Below, piece after piece: positions 36,662 to 45,227 of a stretch of DNA of 64,000 bases. Numbering within the stretch: the stretch's first letter is position 1; every line of letters starts with the position of its first letter. Source of the stretch: Eubacteriaceae bacterium ES3 (GTDB lineage Bacteria > Bacillota > Clostridia > Eubacteriales > Eubacteriaceae). A program made the position numbers and the translations under genes. The notes under the pieces are model-generated. The model saw only the letters and a list, made by a program, of their open reading frames with translations, made no database searches and was not told the origin of the DNA. The stretch spans positions 1,048,680-1,112,679 of the forward strand of contig CP130741.1 in NCBI GenBank assembly GCA_030586155.1. The letters are read 5' to 3'.

Positions 36662-38313
36662 CCTGAATTATTCATCCAGCAATGAGCAATCTTAAAATCG
36701 AGAAACAACATCTTTTTCAAGGATTAAATACACAGACGGTTGAATTTCAACCCAAAAAGGGTAGACGAATCCCGTAGATGTTATTTTCAAGATTTTAAGT
36801 TGCCAAAGATCATCAGTTACTGTTATTCCAGCTGCGGAAGTTGTCTGATATTTTCTAAAGTTTTATAAAATTCATCTTTGTAGGGACAACTGCTACATAG
36901 CTTGAAATAAATATAGCTTGCTGCTTTTACGATTTTCGAAGCAATTTTTAGCAGCTTTAAACGAATGGTATCGATCTGCATCTTTTTCATGCTCTTCGGC
37001 AGAACCAATCGTCTGAAACAATTAAACAGATTATAAGCCAACACATGCAGTTGCAGTCGGTTGGCATTGACTACTTTGGATTTACTTCCGGTAGAAGCGA
37101 AGCCAAATCCGGACTTGCTTTCTTTGATGAAATTCTCCATAGTGCCTCGGTTACGATAGTATCTTAGGATTTCTTCAGGTTTCAAGTCCATATTGGTTAC
37201 AATGAAGGAATGCTGAATGGTGAACTGATTGCAAGGTTTCTCCACTTTAACAACTACCCTGCGCGGGTACTCCCACTTGCCTGCTTTGTAATAAAACTCA
37301 TCATAGCGGACAATATACTGGGACATATCTTCTTTCATCGCTTCAAATATTTCATGATCAAGATGTTTCGCTTTGTCATTTAAAACACTGTTCGCTTTTA
37401 AACGGATCGCATAAGACACACCATTGGTTTCGCATTGCTTGTACAAATCAGGCGTTGCAAACCCGCTGTCACCACGTAAATACAGCTCTATGTCGGGATA
37501 CTCCGTGAAATATTCATCAAGTAGAGGTTGCATAAAATCAACAACCCCAGTGGAACTGTAGTCCGTTCCATCACGGAGATCTGCTTTCAGCAGATCACCG
37601 GTTAATCCGTCGTAACAAAGTAATGGATGATAACCATGTACCCTGTAATGATAGTTGAAACCTTCACCTTCCTGTTTTCCATAGGTATTCAATAGGGTGG
37701 AGTCCAAATCCAGCAATACCTGTTTTGGACGTTTTATTTTATAAGCAGATGTCCGCATTGCTTTAATGATGGCATCAAATTTTGGCAGCGTTTTATCATC
37801 CATCCGGTTCCAGAATCTTGACAGAGTCGGTTGAGAAGCCAGTGCTTTTTTACCCAGAATGTTTGTAAAGACAGGTTCATTTGTCAATTCATCAGCATCG
37901 TCATCTTCAAAGTAACCAGCAATGATCTGATATACCATTTGGCACAGGTTTTGATCATCCTTATGCTGACGACTGGTCTTCTCATCAGTTTTGAAGTTGC
38001 TGACATGTTTATGGAAACTGAATTTATGAGCAAATTCTTTGATCAGAATCAGTCCGGAATCAGAGGATAAATCACCGCCATCGAAATTTATTTTGATTTT
38101 TTTATTGCTTTCTAACTGAAGTGCATCTAAACTAGACATATGAAGAGTTTCTCCTTTGTTTGGTTTTGGTTTGGTCACTTAAATTTTAACAAAGTTGGAG
38201 CTCTTTTTCTATTGTCTTAGCTTCACTTATTTAGTGAAAAGCAAAAATAATCAAAAACACTGTATCTATGCGGCACAATGTGCCGTTAATTGTATCTGGA
38301 TGAATAATTCAGG
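36662..38313 (-). mobile_element. IS1380-family insertion sequence
   Basis: A 1652-bp element with perfect 18-bp inverted repeats beginning CCTGAATTATTCATCCAG (36662-36679 and 38296-38313). It is flanked by a 5-bp target duplication GTTAT at 36657-36661 and 38314-38318. One transposase gene fills it. Perfect ends suggest a recent insertion. It landed 38 bp before the C_GCAxxG_C_C gene and so may have replaced that gene's promoter. Confidence 0.95.
36823..38139 (-). CDS. IS1380-family transposase
   Basis: A 438-residue DDE transposase. Typical blocks are SDSGLILIKEF near the start, QVLLDLDSTLLNTYG with the first catalytic aspartate, LYLRGDSGFATPDLY with the second, and YRNRGTMENFIKESKSGFG with the glutamate. 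I use ATG 38139, which has AAAGGAG ten bases upstream; the longer frame starts 13 codons earlier. The frame is intact. Confidence 0.93.
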   Translation of the reverse strand: MSSLDALQLESNKKIKINFDGGDLSSDSGLILIKEFAHKFSFHKHVSNFKTDEKTSRQHKDDQNLCQMVYQIIAGYFEDDDADELTNEPVFTNILGKKALASQPTLSRFWNRMDDKTLPKFDAIIKAMRTSAYKIKRPKQVLLDLDSTLLNTYGKQEGEGFNYHYRVHGYHPLLCYDGLTGDLLKADLRDGTDYSSTGVVDFMQPLLDEYFTEYPDIELYLRGDSGFATPDLYKQCETNGVSYAIRLKANSVLNDKAKHLDHEIFEAMKEDMSQYIVRYDEFYYKAGKWEYPRRVVVKVEKPCNQFTIQHSFIVTNMDLKPEEILRYYRNRGTMENFIKESKSGFGFASTGSKSKVVNANRLQLHVLAYNLFNCFRRLVLPKSMKKMQIDTIRLKLLKIASKIVKAASYIYFKLCSSCPYKDEFYKTLENIRQLPQLE

Positions 38314-38351
38314 GTTATAAATGCTAATATCTTTTTTAGAGGAGGAATATA

Positions 38352-38783
38352 ATGAATAAATCTGAGCAGGCTTTAGAGCTTTTTAGTCAGGGGTTTAATT
38401 GCGCGCAGGCGATTTTATCGGTCTTTTGTGATGAATTTGACTTAAAAAGGGAAGCGGCATTAAAAATGACAAGTGGCTTTGGTGGTGGTTTGTGCCAGGG
38501 GGAGTTGTGTGGAGCTGTAAGCAGTGCTGTCATGGTACTGGGTCTAAAATATGGGCAAAGTGAAAAAGAAGATAATGAGGCCAAGGAAAATACTTATGAT
38601 GTAGTTAATGACTTTTGCCGGAAGTTTAAGGCAATCAATGGTTCTATCATCTGCAATGGACTGCTAGATACTGATTTGAGCCAGACAAATGCCCGAAAAG
38701 AGGCCCGAGAAAAAGGACTCTTTAAAAAAATCTGTCCAAAAGTCATTGCTGATGCGGTGGTTATTCTGGAAGAAATGATCTAA
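38352..38783 (+). CDS. C_GCAxxG_C_C family redox-type protein
   Basis: A 143-residue protein of a family named for its cysteine pattern. Seen here are NCAQAILSVFCDEF, TSGFGGGLCQGELCGAVSSAVMVLG and, later, single cysteines in FCRKF, IICNG and KICPK. The family is thought to be redox-active or metal-binding, but no reaction is proven. AGAGGAGG precedes the ATG. The IS1380 copy ends only 38 bp upstream, so present transcription may rely on the IS end or a hybrid promoter. Confidence 0.85.
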   Translation: MNKSEQALELFSQGFNCAQAILSVFCDEFDLKREAALKMTSGFGGGLCQGELCGAVSSAVMVLGLKYGQSEKEDNEAKENTYDVVNDFCRKFKAINGSIICNGLLDTDLSQTNARKEAREKGLFKKICPKVIADAVVILEEMI

Positions 38784-38878
38784 GCGATTAACATTTTAAC
38801 GGTTATGGACTGTCACAGACAATAAATTGGGAATAAGGCCTTTTCTATCTGTTTGGGAGTTCGTCTTCTGCTAACAAA

Positions 38879-39070
38879 TAAAACGGCTTTTAAAGACGTC
38901 TTTATCTCTTTCTAGGCAAATTAATAAAGTCAGTTGCGTCTTTTAATGACCAACATAAGGTCTAATCATTCATTCATTTCCCAGCTGATGCAATTTTACC
39001 AGGCAGCGTCAAGCATTCTCTGAAGGCCATTGCAATCAGACTGACGAGGTTTTCCTTTATTAGTGATAAT
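38879..39070 (-). pseudogene. Relic of the 101-residue gene and its terminator
   Basis: This stretch resembles 41172-41345 by eye. It has the same degenerate terminator (ACGGCTTT...GACGTCTTT), then TAATGACC, ATTCATTCATTTCCCAGC and AGGCAGCGTCAAGCAT. In 41239-41544 these encode the C terminus of the unknown 101-residue protein. Here the frame is lost. The remainder of 38784-39380 shows no gene. Confidence 0.6.
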
Positions 39071-39380
39071 TATTTTGTTGTCGATATTACATTGAAATAT
39101 TATTCATGAAAGCGTATACTATATTTCTACAGTTAATGAGTTGTAGCTGTTGTCCGTTTGCAAAATAGCTGTGAAAAAGCCGGTCTGGTATTTTTGACGA
39201 TTAAAAAGAGGCAGTTGAGTCCAGCTTTAGTGTATAAAACTGAAAGAATGTGGGATTCAAAAGTTGAAAAACGGCAGAGTTAAAATTGTTGCTGGAATTT
39301 AATACAATCAGGCAAGATGTTTGAGTTGGAAATTGCTGCGCTCAGAGGATTTGAAATTCGGGAACAGAAAGGATTTAGGG

Positions 39381-41114
39381 ATGAGAAGAAAGAAGATTTC
39401 GACTAGTAGATCGGTGGTGGCATTAGCCATTTTAGTGCTAATACCGCTGATATTCCCGTTGGGTGCTTTTGCCAAGGAAAGCGAGGACTCTTCGATTAAT
39501 ATCGGTACTGAATCAGAAATTGGTGTTAGCTACGGCGGCCATATTGAAAACTATGGTGATATAGCCTCAGTTTCTGGACCGGAAACCCTTGGTAGCAGTG
39601 GTCAGGGACTTCGAATTGAAGGCGTTTGGATCGAGCTGACTGGCGATGTTCCTGAAAGCGCAAGCATTAACTATCAGGTGCATGTCCAGGATCAAGGCTG
39701 GATGAAAGCAGTGAGTGATGGTGATTTTGCCGGAACTAGCGGTAAAGGACTGCGGGTAGAGTCGATTAAGATCTGGCTGGAAGACTTAGACGGATATGAT
39801 GTATATTATCGCGGCCACGTTCAAAATGAAGGCAATATGCCGACGGAAGACGATGGAACATGGGGCTGGGTTAAAAACGGCCAGGAACTGGGAACAACCG
39901 GTTCGGGCTTAAGACTTGAAGAACTCCAGATAAGAATTGTCAAAGCAGAAGATTCGGAAAACGGTGATGAGGGTGAAGATGAGACATCGACACCAGTCGC
40001 GGTTACGGGGATAACCCTTGATAAAGAGTCCGTGACGCTGATTGCCGGTGGAGAAACTGATACTATCACGGCAACGGTATCGCCCTCAGATGCAAGCAAC
40101 AAAGATATTATATGGACAACCAGCAATAGCGATATTGTTACCGTCAATAACGGGACTGTCACACCAGTAGAGGCTGGAACAGCTACGATTACTGCAACTG
40201 CGGCTTCTAACAGCGGCAGGACAGCGACGGTAGCGGTGACGGTTAAAGCTGGCACCTCGGCTATACTGATAACTTCTAAGACTTATTTTCCGAATGTGAT
40301 TGTGAGATTAACCGGGGATAGCTTTTTATCAGAATCCCTTGAAGTCAGAGATTGGGTAATCGATACCGGGACAACCGGTATGTATAATAGTAGTAGTGGA
40401 TGGGACCATGGAACATTGTATTTTGGCTTTTCACCGCATAGTGGAAATGAATATTCTGCGGGTACAATAACAATCCAATTAAACGGTGGTGTTTTGGCCA
40501 GTGGTGTTGATGCGGAACCGCTTACTGTTCAGCTCAGCGATACCCATGGTATTTCAACAACGCCAGTTGCCGGTGCCATCAGTATCGCAAAAACAGCTAT
40601 AAGACAATCGAGTGTGGATTTTAATATTATATCTTCCCATACTGGCGGACTTTGGTATGTCTATTCAGATAGTAGAGGAGGACGAGTGGCTTCAGGGATC
40701 AGTGCCAGTTTTAACAATGGAATATTGACCTTATCCCATGAAGAAAATATACCTTCAGGTACATACTACATCGGCTGGATTGATGGACTTGGTGACTACC
40801 AGAGTGAGCTTTTAGCGTTAACCGTTACAGATTATTTTGTTCCGAGTAATGTAAAAGTCATCTCGGATACAAGTGTCGGCTCATTATATAACGGCAATCT
40901 GGTTGGTGTTCCGGAAGGGACAAAGGTCAGTGACTTAAAAGCCGGATTAACAGTATCTTTGTATGCAAATGCTGAGATTCTAAAAGGAGCAGGTGGGGCG
41001 GTTGTCGCAGACCAGGAAAATACAGATGTGACAGCCGAGATGGTAATTCAAGTGACTGCTCTGGATGGTTCGACAGCAGAGTATACCATTGCCATGGATT
41101 CGGCCACTGAATAG
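39381..41114 (+). CDS. Secreted surface protein with ChW repeats and a bacterial Ig-like domain
   Basis: A 577-residue exported protein. Residues 1-31 are a signal peptide ending near AFA. Three ChW-type repeats follow (about 40-190), recognisable by GHIENYGD, VHVQDQGWM and GHVQNEGNM, each leading to a GTSGKGLRVE-like loop. A Big_2 Ig-like domain (about 195-275) begins VAVTGITLDKESVTL and has IIWTTSNSDIVTV. The last ~300 residues are beta-rich and unassigned, with a DGSTAEYTIAMDSATE end. There is no sortase or S-layer motif. ChW repeats are common in clostridial surface proteins and may bind carbohydrate or protein. AAAGGATTTAGGG precedes ATG 39381. Confidence 0.85.
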   Translation: MRRKKISTSRSVVALAILVLIPLIFPLGAFAKESEDSSINIGTESEIGVSYGGHIENYGDIASVSGPETLGSSGQGLRIEGVWIELTGDVPESASINYQVHVQDQGWMKAVSDGDFAGTSGKGLRVESIKIWLEDLDGYDVYYRGHVQNEGNMPTEDDGTWGWVKNGQELGTTGSGLRLEELQIRIVKAEDSENGDEGEDETSTPVAVTGITLDKESVTLIAGGETDTITATVSPSDASNKDIIWTTSNSDIVTVNNGTVTPVEAGTATITATAASNSGRTATVAVTVKAGTSAILITSKTYFPNVIVRLTGDSFLSESLEVRDWVIDTGTTGMYNSSSGWDHGTLYFGFSPHSGNEYSAGTITIQLNGGVLASGVDAEPLTVQLSDTHGISTTPVAGAISIAKTAIRQSSVDFNIISSHTGGLWYVYSDSRGGRVASGISASFNNGILTLSHEENIPSGTYYIGWIDGLGDYQSELLALTVTDYFVPSNVKVISDTSVGSLYNGNLVGVPEGTKVSDLKAGLTVSLYANAEILKGAGGAVVADQENTDVTAEMVIQVTALDGSTAEYTIAMDSATE

Positions 41115-41174
41115 CATTTAAAATTGAATTAGTCACCAAAGGCTATAAGTAACTGGACTCAAATAGTTAGTATC

Positions 41175-41204
41175 AAAAAAGACGGCTTTCACAGCCGTCT
41201 TTTT
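41175..41204. terminator. Bidirectional terminator after the ChW-repeat gene
   Basis: AAAAGACGGCT pairs with AGCCGTCTTTT around TTCAC, with A- and T-tracts on both sides. It lies between converging genes. Confidence 0.85.
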
Positions 41205-41238
41205 CATTGATTATGCTTATTTTAAAGTCCTTAGTGCC

Positions 41239-41544
41239 TTAATGACCCATCATACTTCCTAATCGTTCATTCATTTCCCAGCTGATGTAAACTTCCCAGG
41301 CAGCGTCAAGCATATCCTGCAGGCTGTGGAATTCGGATTTTGAGGCGATGATCTTGTTGAGCTTATTCTGGTCAATGGCATCAAAAGCTTCCTGTGACTC
41401 AAAGGTTAAGCCGGTTTCCTCGATGAAGCTGTCATAATCGGCGAAAGATGTTTTTTCTTTCAGAAATTCATCGGTCAGAAGATTTTCAATTGGAATAATT
41501 TTATCTTCAGGGATTTCTTCGCTATTGTATTTGTTATCGGCCAT
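41239..41544 (-). CDS. Acidic 101-residue protein of unknown function
   Basis: An acidic, probably helical protein (MADNKYNSEEIPEDKIIP...) with no family I recognise. The C-terminal AAWEVYISWEMNERLGSMMGH is aromatic and may be a binding helix. AGGAGC precedes the ATG. A decayed copy of its C terminus lies at 38.9-39.1 kb, on the other side of the surface-protein gene. The 300-bp gap to the methylase gene (41545-41846) holds a TATAAT at about 41682 but no further gene. Confidence 0.65.
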   Translation of the reverse strand: MADNKYNSEEIPEDKIIPIENLLTDEFLKEKTSFADYDSFIEETGLTFESQEAFDAIDQNKLNKIIASKSEFHSLQDMLDAAWEVYISWEMNERLGSMMGH

Positions 41545-41846
41545 AGTAATGCTCCTTCTTTTGAGAATTTAAGCGTTGCTTATAATTAAATTATAGGGGA
41601 AGAGCGGTCAGCTTGCAAGCTAAAAGGGTCAAAATTCCGTTGATAACGACCAGCAATTTCTTTTAATTTAAGAAACGATGTGGTATAATTTGCCTTAACA
41701 AACAAAACACGCAGCTGATTATTATAAATCGGTTTTGATCAATTGGTGGGAGAAGGAAGAAAGTTATTAAAATAGCTTGCAGGCCTTTTTTTTATGTCTA
41801 AAAGAAAAAGTGGGCAATAGCGATAAAAGACAGTAGGAATATTTAT

Positions 41847-43868
41847 ATGGAAAAAAAAGTAATTCGAGAAATCGAAGTAAAATTTAAAATTTTTGATAAA
41901 CTGCAGCTGGAAGAAGATGATCAGAAGTCGCTTTTTTTTCTGTTGAAATGTTTAGTTCTAAAATATCTGGTCAATAATGATTTGATTGATTTTCCAAAAC
42001 ATCAGTTGGCAATCAGAAAGGATTTCACTTTTGATGGTTTTCTGGAAATTTGGGACAACAATACAAGTGAACGAGAATTTTTTCCGGAAACGCCAATAGA
42101 AATTGATGAACCGCTTTGGCGGTGGATTGCCTCATTTATTGAAGAATTACCCTTGTTTAGGGGGATAAATCCCGATATAATTGGTTATATCCATGAAAAA
42201 GTATTAATGAAGCGATATCGAAAGCAGCATGGTGTTTTTTATACACCCCGGGATATTGCCGAGTTTATGGCTTCTTATCAAGATATCATCAAACGCGAAA
42301 AAATAAAAGTTCTGGATCCGGCCTGCGGCAGTGGAGCGCTTTTAAGTGCCCTATACGATTATTTATCTGCTAAGCTTTTACGAGAGACCCAGATGGATCG
42401 GGCACAGATTCACCGAACCCTGCTGATGGAGGTTCTTTACGGCAGTGATCAGGACCCAGTGGCCTGTCTGGTGACAAAACTGATCCTCATTTTAAAAGGG
42501 GAGTCTTTTATTGAACCTGCGGGCATCGTATGTAAAGATTTTTTGATCGATCAGGGCCCTTATGAGCTTTCCTTTGATCTGATCATTGCCAACCCGCCTT
42601 ATGTGGGCCATAAGCAGATTAGCAGTGACTATATGAAGCAGCTTAAGAAACAGTATGCCCAGGTTTATTCGGATAAAAGCGATCTTTCATATTGTTTTGT
42701 ATATCGCAGTTGGGAGTTGCTTAAAGAAAATGGTCTGATTGTTTATATCACTTCACGATATTTTATGGAAGCTCTCAATGGCAAAAATATCCGAAACTTT
42801 ATTGCCAGGCATTTTGAAATTTTAGAACTGATTGATTTTAATGGAAACCGTGTCATTAAGGGAGTGGGAGTTGATCCGGCAATTCTGGTGCTAAAGAAAA
42901 AAAGCCTGATAGCGGCTGACCATTCAATTGCGGTTAAACGCTTTACAGTCCCCAAAGACAGCAGACATATTTATGGACTGGTGGGGGAGCTCATTAATAA
43001 AGATTCATCGATGGTTGAAACTTTTTCGGTCAGCCAGAACAATCTGTCCGACCATTGCTGGCGATTGTATCAGCCGATTAGAGAGGCCATCATTAAAAAA
43101 ATTGAAAACCGGTCTGATCTGGTCCTGAATGATATAGCAGAGTGTTTTCAGGGAATTATTACCGGCTGTGACAAGGCCTTCGTTTTTGAAAAAGATAATA
43201 TTCCCTTTAAACTGAGAGATGAAAAGCTTAAAAAGCCCTGGTTAAAAAGTAAAAACCTTAAGGCCGGGCAGATAGAAGCGGCTCAAAAGGTGCTGATTTA
43301 TACGAAACAGTTAGAAAATCTTGAAACCGAACCCCAACTGACTGATTATTTGAGCGATTTCAAGGAAAAACTTTCAAACCGCCGGGAATGTCGGCTGGGA
43401 AGACGACCCTGGTATGGTCTGCAGTGGGGGCGTGAACCGGAAAACTTCGAGAGTCGAAAGATTATTTTTCCCTATAAAGCGAGTGAAAACCGCTTTGTGG
43501 TGGATGAGAACGGCGCCTATTTCAGTGCTGACATCTATGGCATGCAATTGAGACCATTATTGCAAAGACATTTCACGGAAGATACTTTAACGGCTGTTTT
43601 AAATAGCAGAGTCTATAATTATTATTTTAAATCATTTGCCAAGAAGCTTGGTCATGACCTTTATGAATATTATCCGAATACGGTCTTAATGCTGCAATTA
43701 CCTGATTTTAACCGGGAAGAAATAATTCAAATTAAAGAAAAAAATGCTATGATGAAAAGATATCACTCTGAGCATTTGGACACAAGTAAAAACAGTGTTC
43801 TGGATGAATGGCTGTATCAGTATTTCGATTTATCCGAACAGGAAATTGGCGAAATCATAAGGAGGTAA
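41847..43868 (+). CDS. N6-adenine DNA methyltransferase (Eco57I/TaqI-like, orphan)
   Basis: A 673-residue methylase. The SAM-binding motif I is VLDPACGSGALLSALYDYL, and the catalytic motif IV is LIIANPPYVGHKQ. A target-recognition region of TaqI type follows in the C-terminal half (DIAECFQGIITGCDKAF). The N-terminal ~130 residues are helical. No restriction endonuclease gene is adjacent, and the protein is followed 6 nt later by rarA. It could be an orphan epigenetic methylase or a bifunctional enzyme of the Eco57I type, although I see no clear PD-(D/E)xK nuclease motif. Confidence 0.82.
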   Translation: MEKKVIREIEVKFKIFDKLQLEEDDQKSLFFLLKCLVLKYLVNNDLIDFPKHQLAIRKDFTFDGFLEIWDNNTSEREFFPETPIEIDEPLWRWIASFIEELPLFRGINPDIIGYIHEKVLMKRYRKQHGVFYTPRDIAEFMASYQDIIKREKIKVLDPACGSGALLSALYDYLSAKLLRETQMDRAQIHRTLLMEVLYGSDQDPVACLVTKLILILKGESFIEPAGIVCKDFLIDQGPYELSFDLIIANPPYVGHKQISSDYMKQLKKQYAQVYSDKSDLSYCFVYRSWELLKENGLIVYITSRYFMEALNGKNIRNFIARHFEILELIDFNGNRVIKGVGVDPAILVLKKKSLIAADHSIAVKRFTVPKDSRHIYGLVGELINKDSSMVETFSVSQNNLSDHCWRLYQPIREAIIKKIENRSDLVLNDIAECFQGIITGCDKAFVFEKDNIPFKLRDEKLKKPWLKSKNLKAGQIEAAQKVLIYTKQLENLETEPQLTDYLSDFKEKLSNRRECRLGRRPWYGLQWGREPENFESRKIIFPYKASENRFVVDENGAYFSADIYGMQLRPLLQRHFTEDTLTAVLNSRVYNYYFKSFAKKLGHDLYEYYPNTVLMLQLPDFNREEIIQIKEKNAMMKRYHSEHLDTSKNSVLDEWLYQYFDLSEQEIGEIIRR

Positions 43869-43874
43869 GGTATT

Positions 43875-45215
43875 TTGCAGAAAAGCTTTTTTGACTTGAA
43901 CTATGACGAAAAAATATCTGATCAGGCGCCTCTTGCTGTTCGGATGCGGCCTCGAACCCTTGATGAATTCGTGGGTCAGGACCATATCATCGGAAAAGGA
44001 AAACTTTTGTATCGGTTAATTATGGCCGACCGCCTGACCTCGGTTGTATTTTACGGTCCGCCAGGAACGGGAAAAACCTCACTCGCAAAGATTATTGCCA
44101 ACCATACCCATTCAAAGTTTTATGAACTCAATGCGGTAACTTCGGGAAAAAAAGAAATCACAGAAGTACTTGAAATGGCAAAAACCAATTTAGGGGTTTA
44201 TAATCAGAAGTCGATTCTCTTTATTGACGAGATCCACCGTTTTAATAAGGCCCAGCAGGATGCCCTTCTGCCCAGTGTAGAAAAGGGCCTGGTGACCTTA
44301 ATCGGCGCAACCACAGAAAACCCTTACTTTGAAATTAACTCACCGCTTTTGTCCCGGTCGACGATTTTTGAATTTAAAGGTCTGACCAGTGACAATCTAA
44401 TCGATGTGATAAAAACTTCTATTGCCGATCGCGACCGGGGTTACGGTATGATGAAAATAAGCCTCGATCCCGAGGCCCTCACCTATCTGGCTGAGGTCTC
44501 AAATGGGGATGTCAGACGGGCCTTAAATGCCTTGGAGTTAGGCGTTTTAACCATCGATAAAAATGAAAATGGCGAAATCCATTTTGACCTGGAAATCGCT
44601 CAGGAATGTATTCAGAAAAAAGCCGTTCAATATGATAAGGATGGCGATAATCATTACGATACCATTTCTGCTTTTATCAAAAGTATCAGAGGCTCGGATC
44701 CCGATGCCGCCCTTTATTGGATGGCAAAAATGCTGGCAGCTGGTGAAGATCCGAAATTCATCGCCCGGCGGATTGTTATTTCCGCCTCTGAAGATATTGG
44801 AAATGCTGAACCCCTGGCCCTGACTGTTGCCATGGCCGCAGCCCAGGCGGTTGATTTTATTGGCATGCCGGAAGCGCGAATTAATCTGGCCCAGGCTGTG
44901 GTTTTTCTGGCCTGTTCGCCCAAAAGCAACGCTTCCTATATGGCGATCGATGATGCTTTGGAAGCGGTGAGACAAGCTTCCAACAGCCGGGTTCCGGCCC
45001 ATTTGCAGGATAGTCATTATAAAGGCAGCAAAGATTTGGGGCGGGGACTTAATTATTTGTATCCCCACAGTTTTCCGGGACACTATATCCCCCAGCAGTA
45101 TCTGCCTGATGATTTAAAAAATACAAAATTTTATACACCAGGTGAACTGGGGCATGAAAAGAAGATGAAAGCTTATCTAGAAAGAATTGATGAAATAAAA
45201 AAGAACCAGGATTGA
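43875..45215 (+). CDS. rarA: Replication-associated recombination protein RarA (MgsA)
   Basis: A 446-residue AAA ATPase of the clamp-loader family that acts at stalled replication forks. Seen are [16 protein letters not shown], Walker [17 protein letters not shown], Walker [16 protein letters not shown] and sensor 1 [13 protein letters not shown]. The C-terminal tetramer domain has [11 protein letters not shown]. The start is TTG 43875, with GGAGGTAAGG upstream. It lies 6 nt after the methylase gene, so both are probably co-transcribed. Confidence 0.95.
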   Translation: MQKSFFDLNYDEKISDQAPLAVRMRPRTLDEFVGQDHIIGKGKLLYRLIMADRLTSVVFYGPPGTGKTSLAKIIANHTHSKFYELNAVTSGKKEITEVLEMAKTNLGVYNQKSILFIDEIHRFNKAQQDALLPSVEKGLVTLIGATTENPYFEINSPLLSRSTIFEFKGLTSDNLIDVIKTSIADRDRGYGMMKISLDPEALTYLAEVSNGDVRRALNALELGVLTIDKNENGEIHFDLEIAQECIQKKAVQYDKDGDNHYDTISAFIKSIRGSDPDAALYWMAKMLAAGEDPKFIARRIVISASEDIGNAEPLALTVAMAAAQAVDFIGMPEARINLAQAVVFLACSPKSNASYMAIDDALEAVRQASNSRVPAHLQDSHYKGSKDLGRGLNYLYPHSFPGHYIPQQYLPDDLKNTKFYTPGELGHEKKMKAYLERIDEIKKNQD

Positions 45216-45227
45216 AAGGAGCATAAC

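Noticed and set aside
41847-43868. A phage-defence gene of PglX/BREX type
   Set aside because: The protein is about half the usual PglX length and no other BREX genes are nearby; an orphan Eco57I/TaqI-like methylase fits better.
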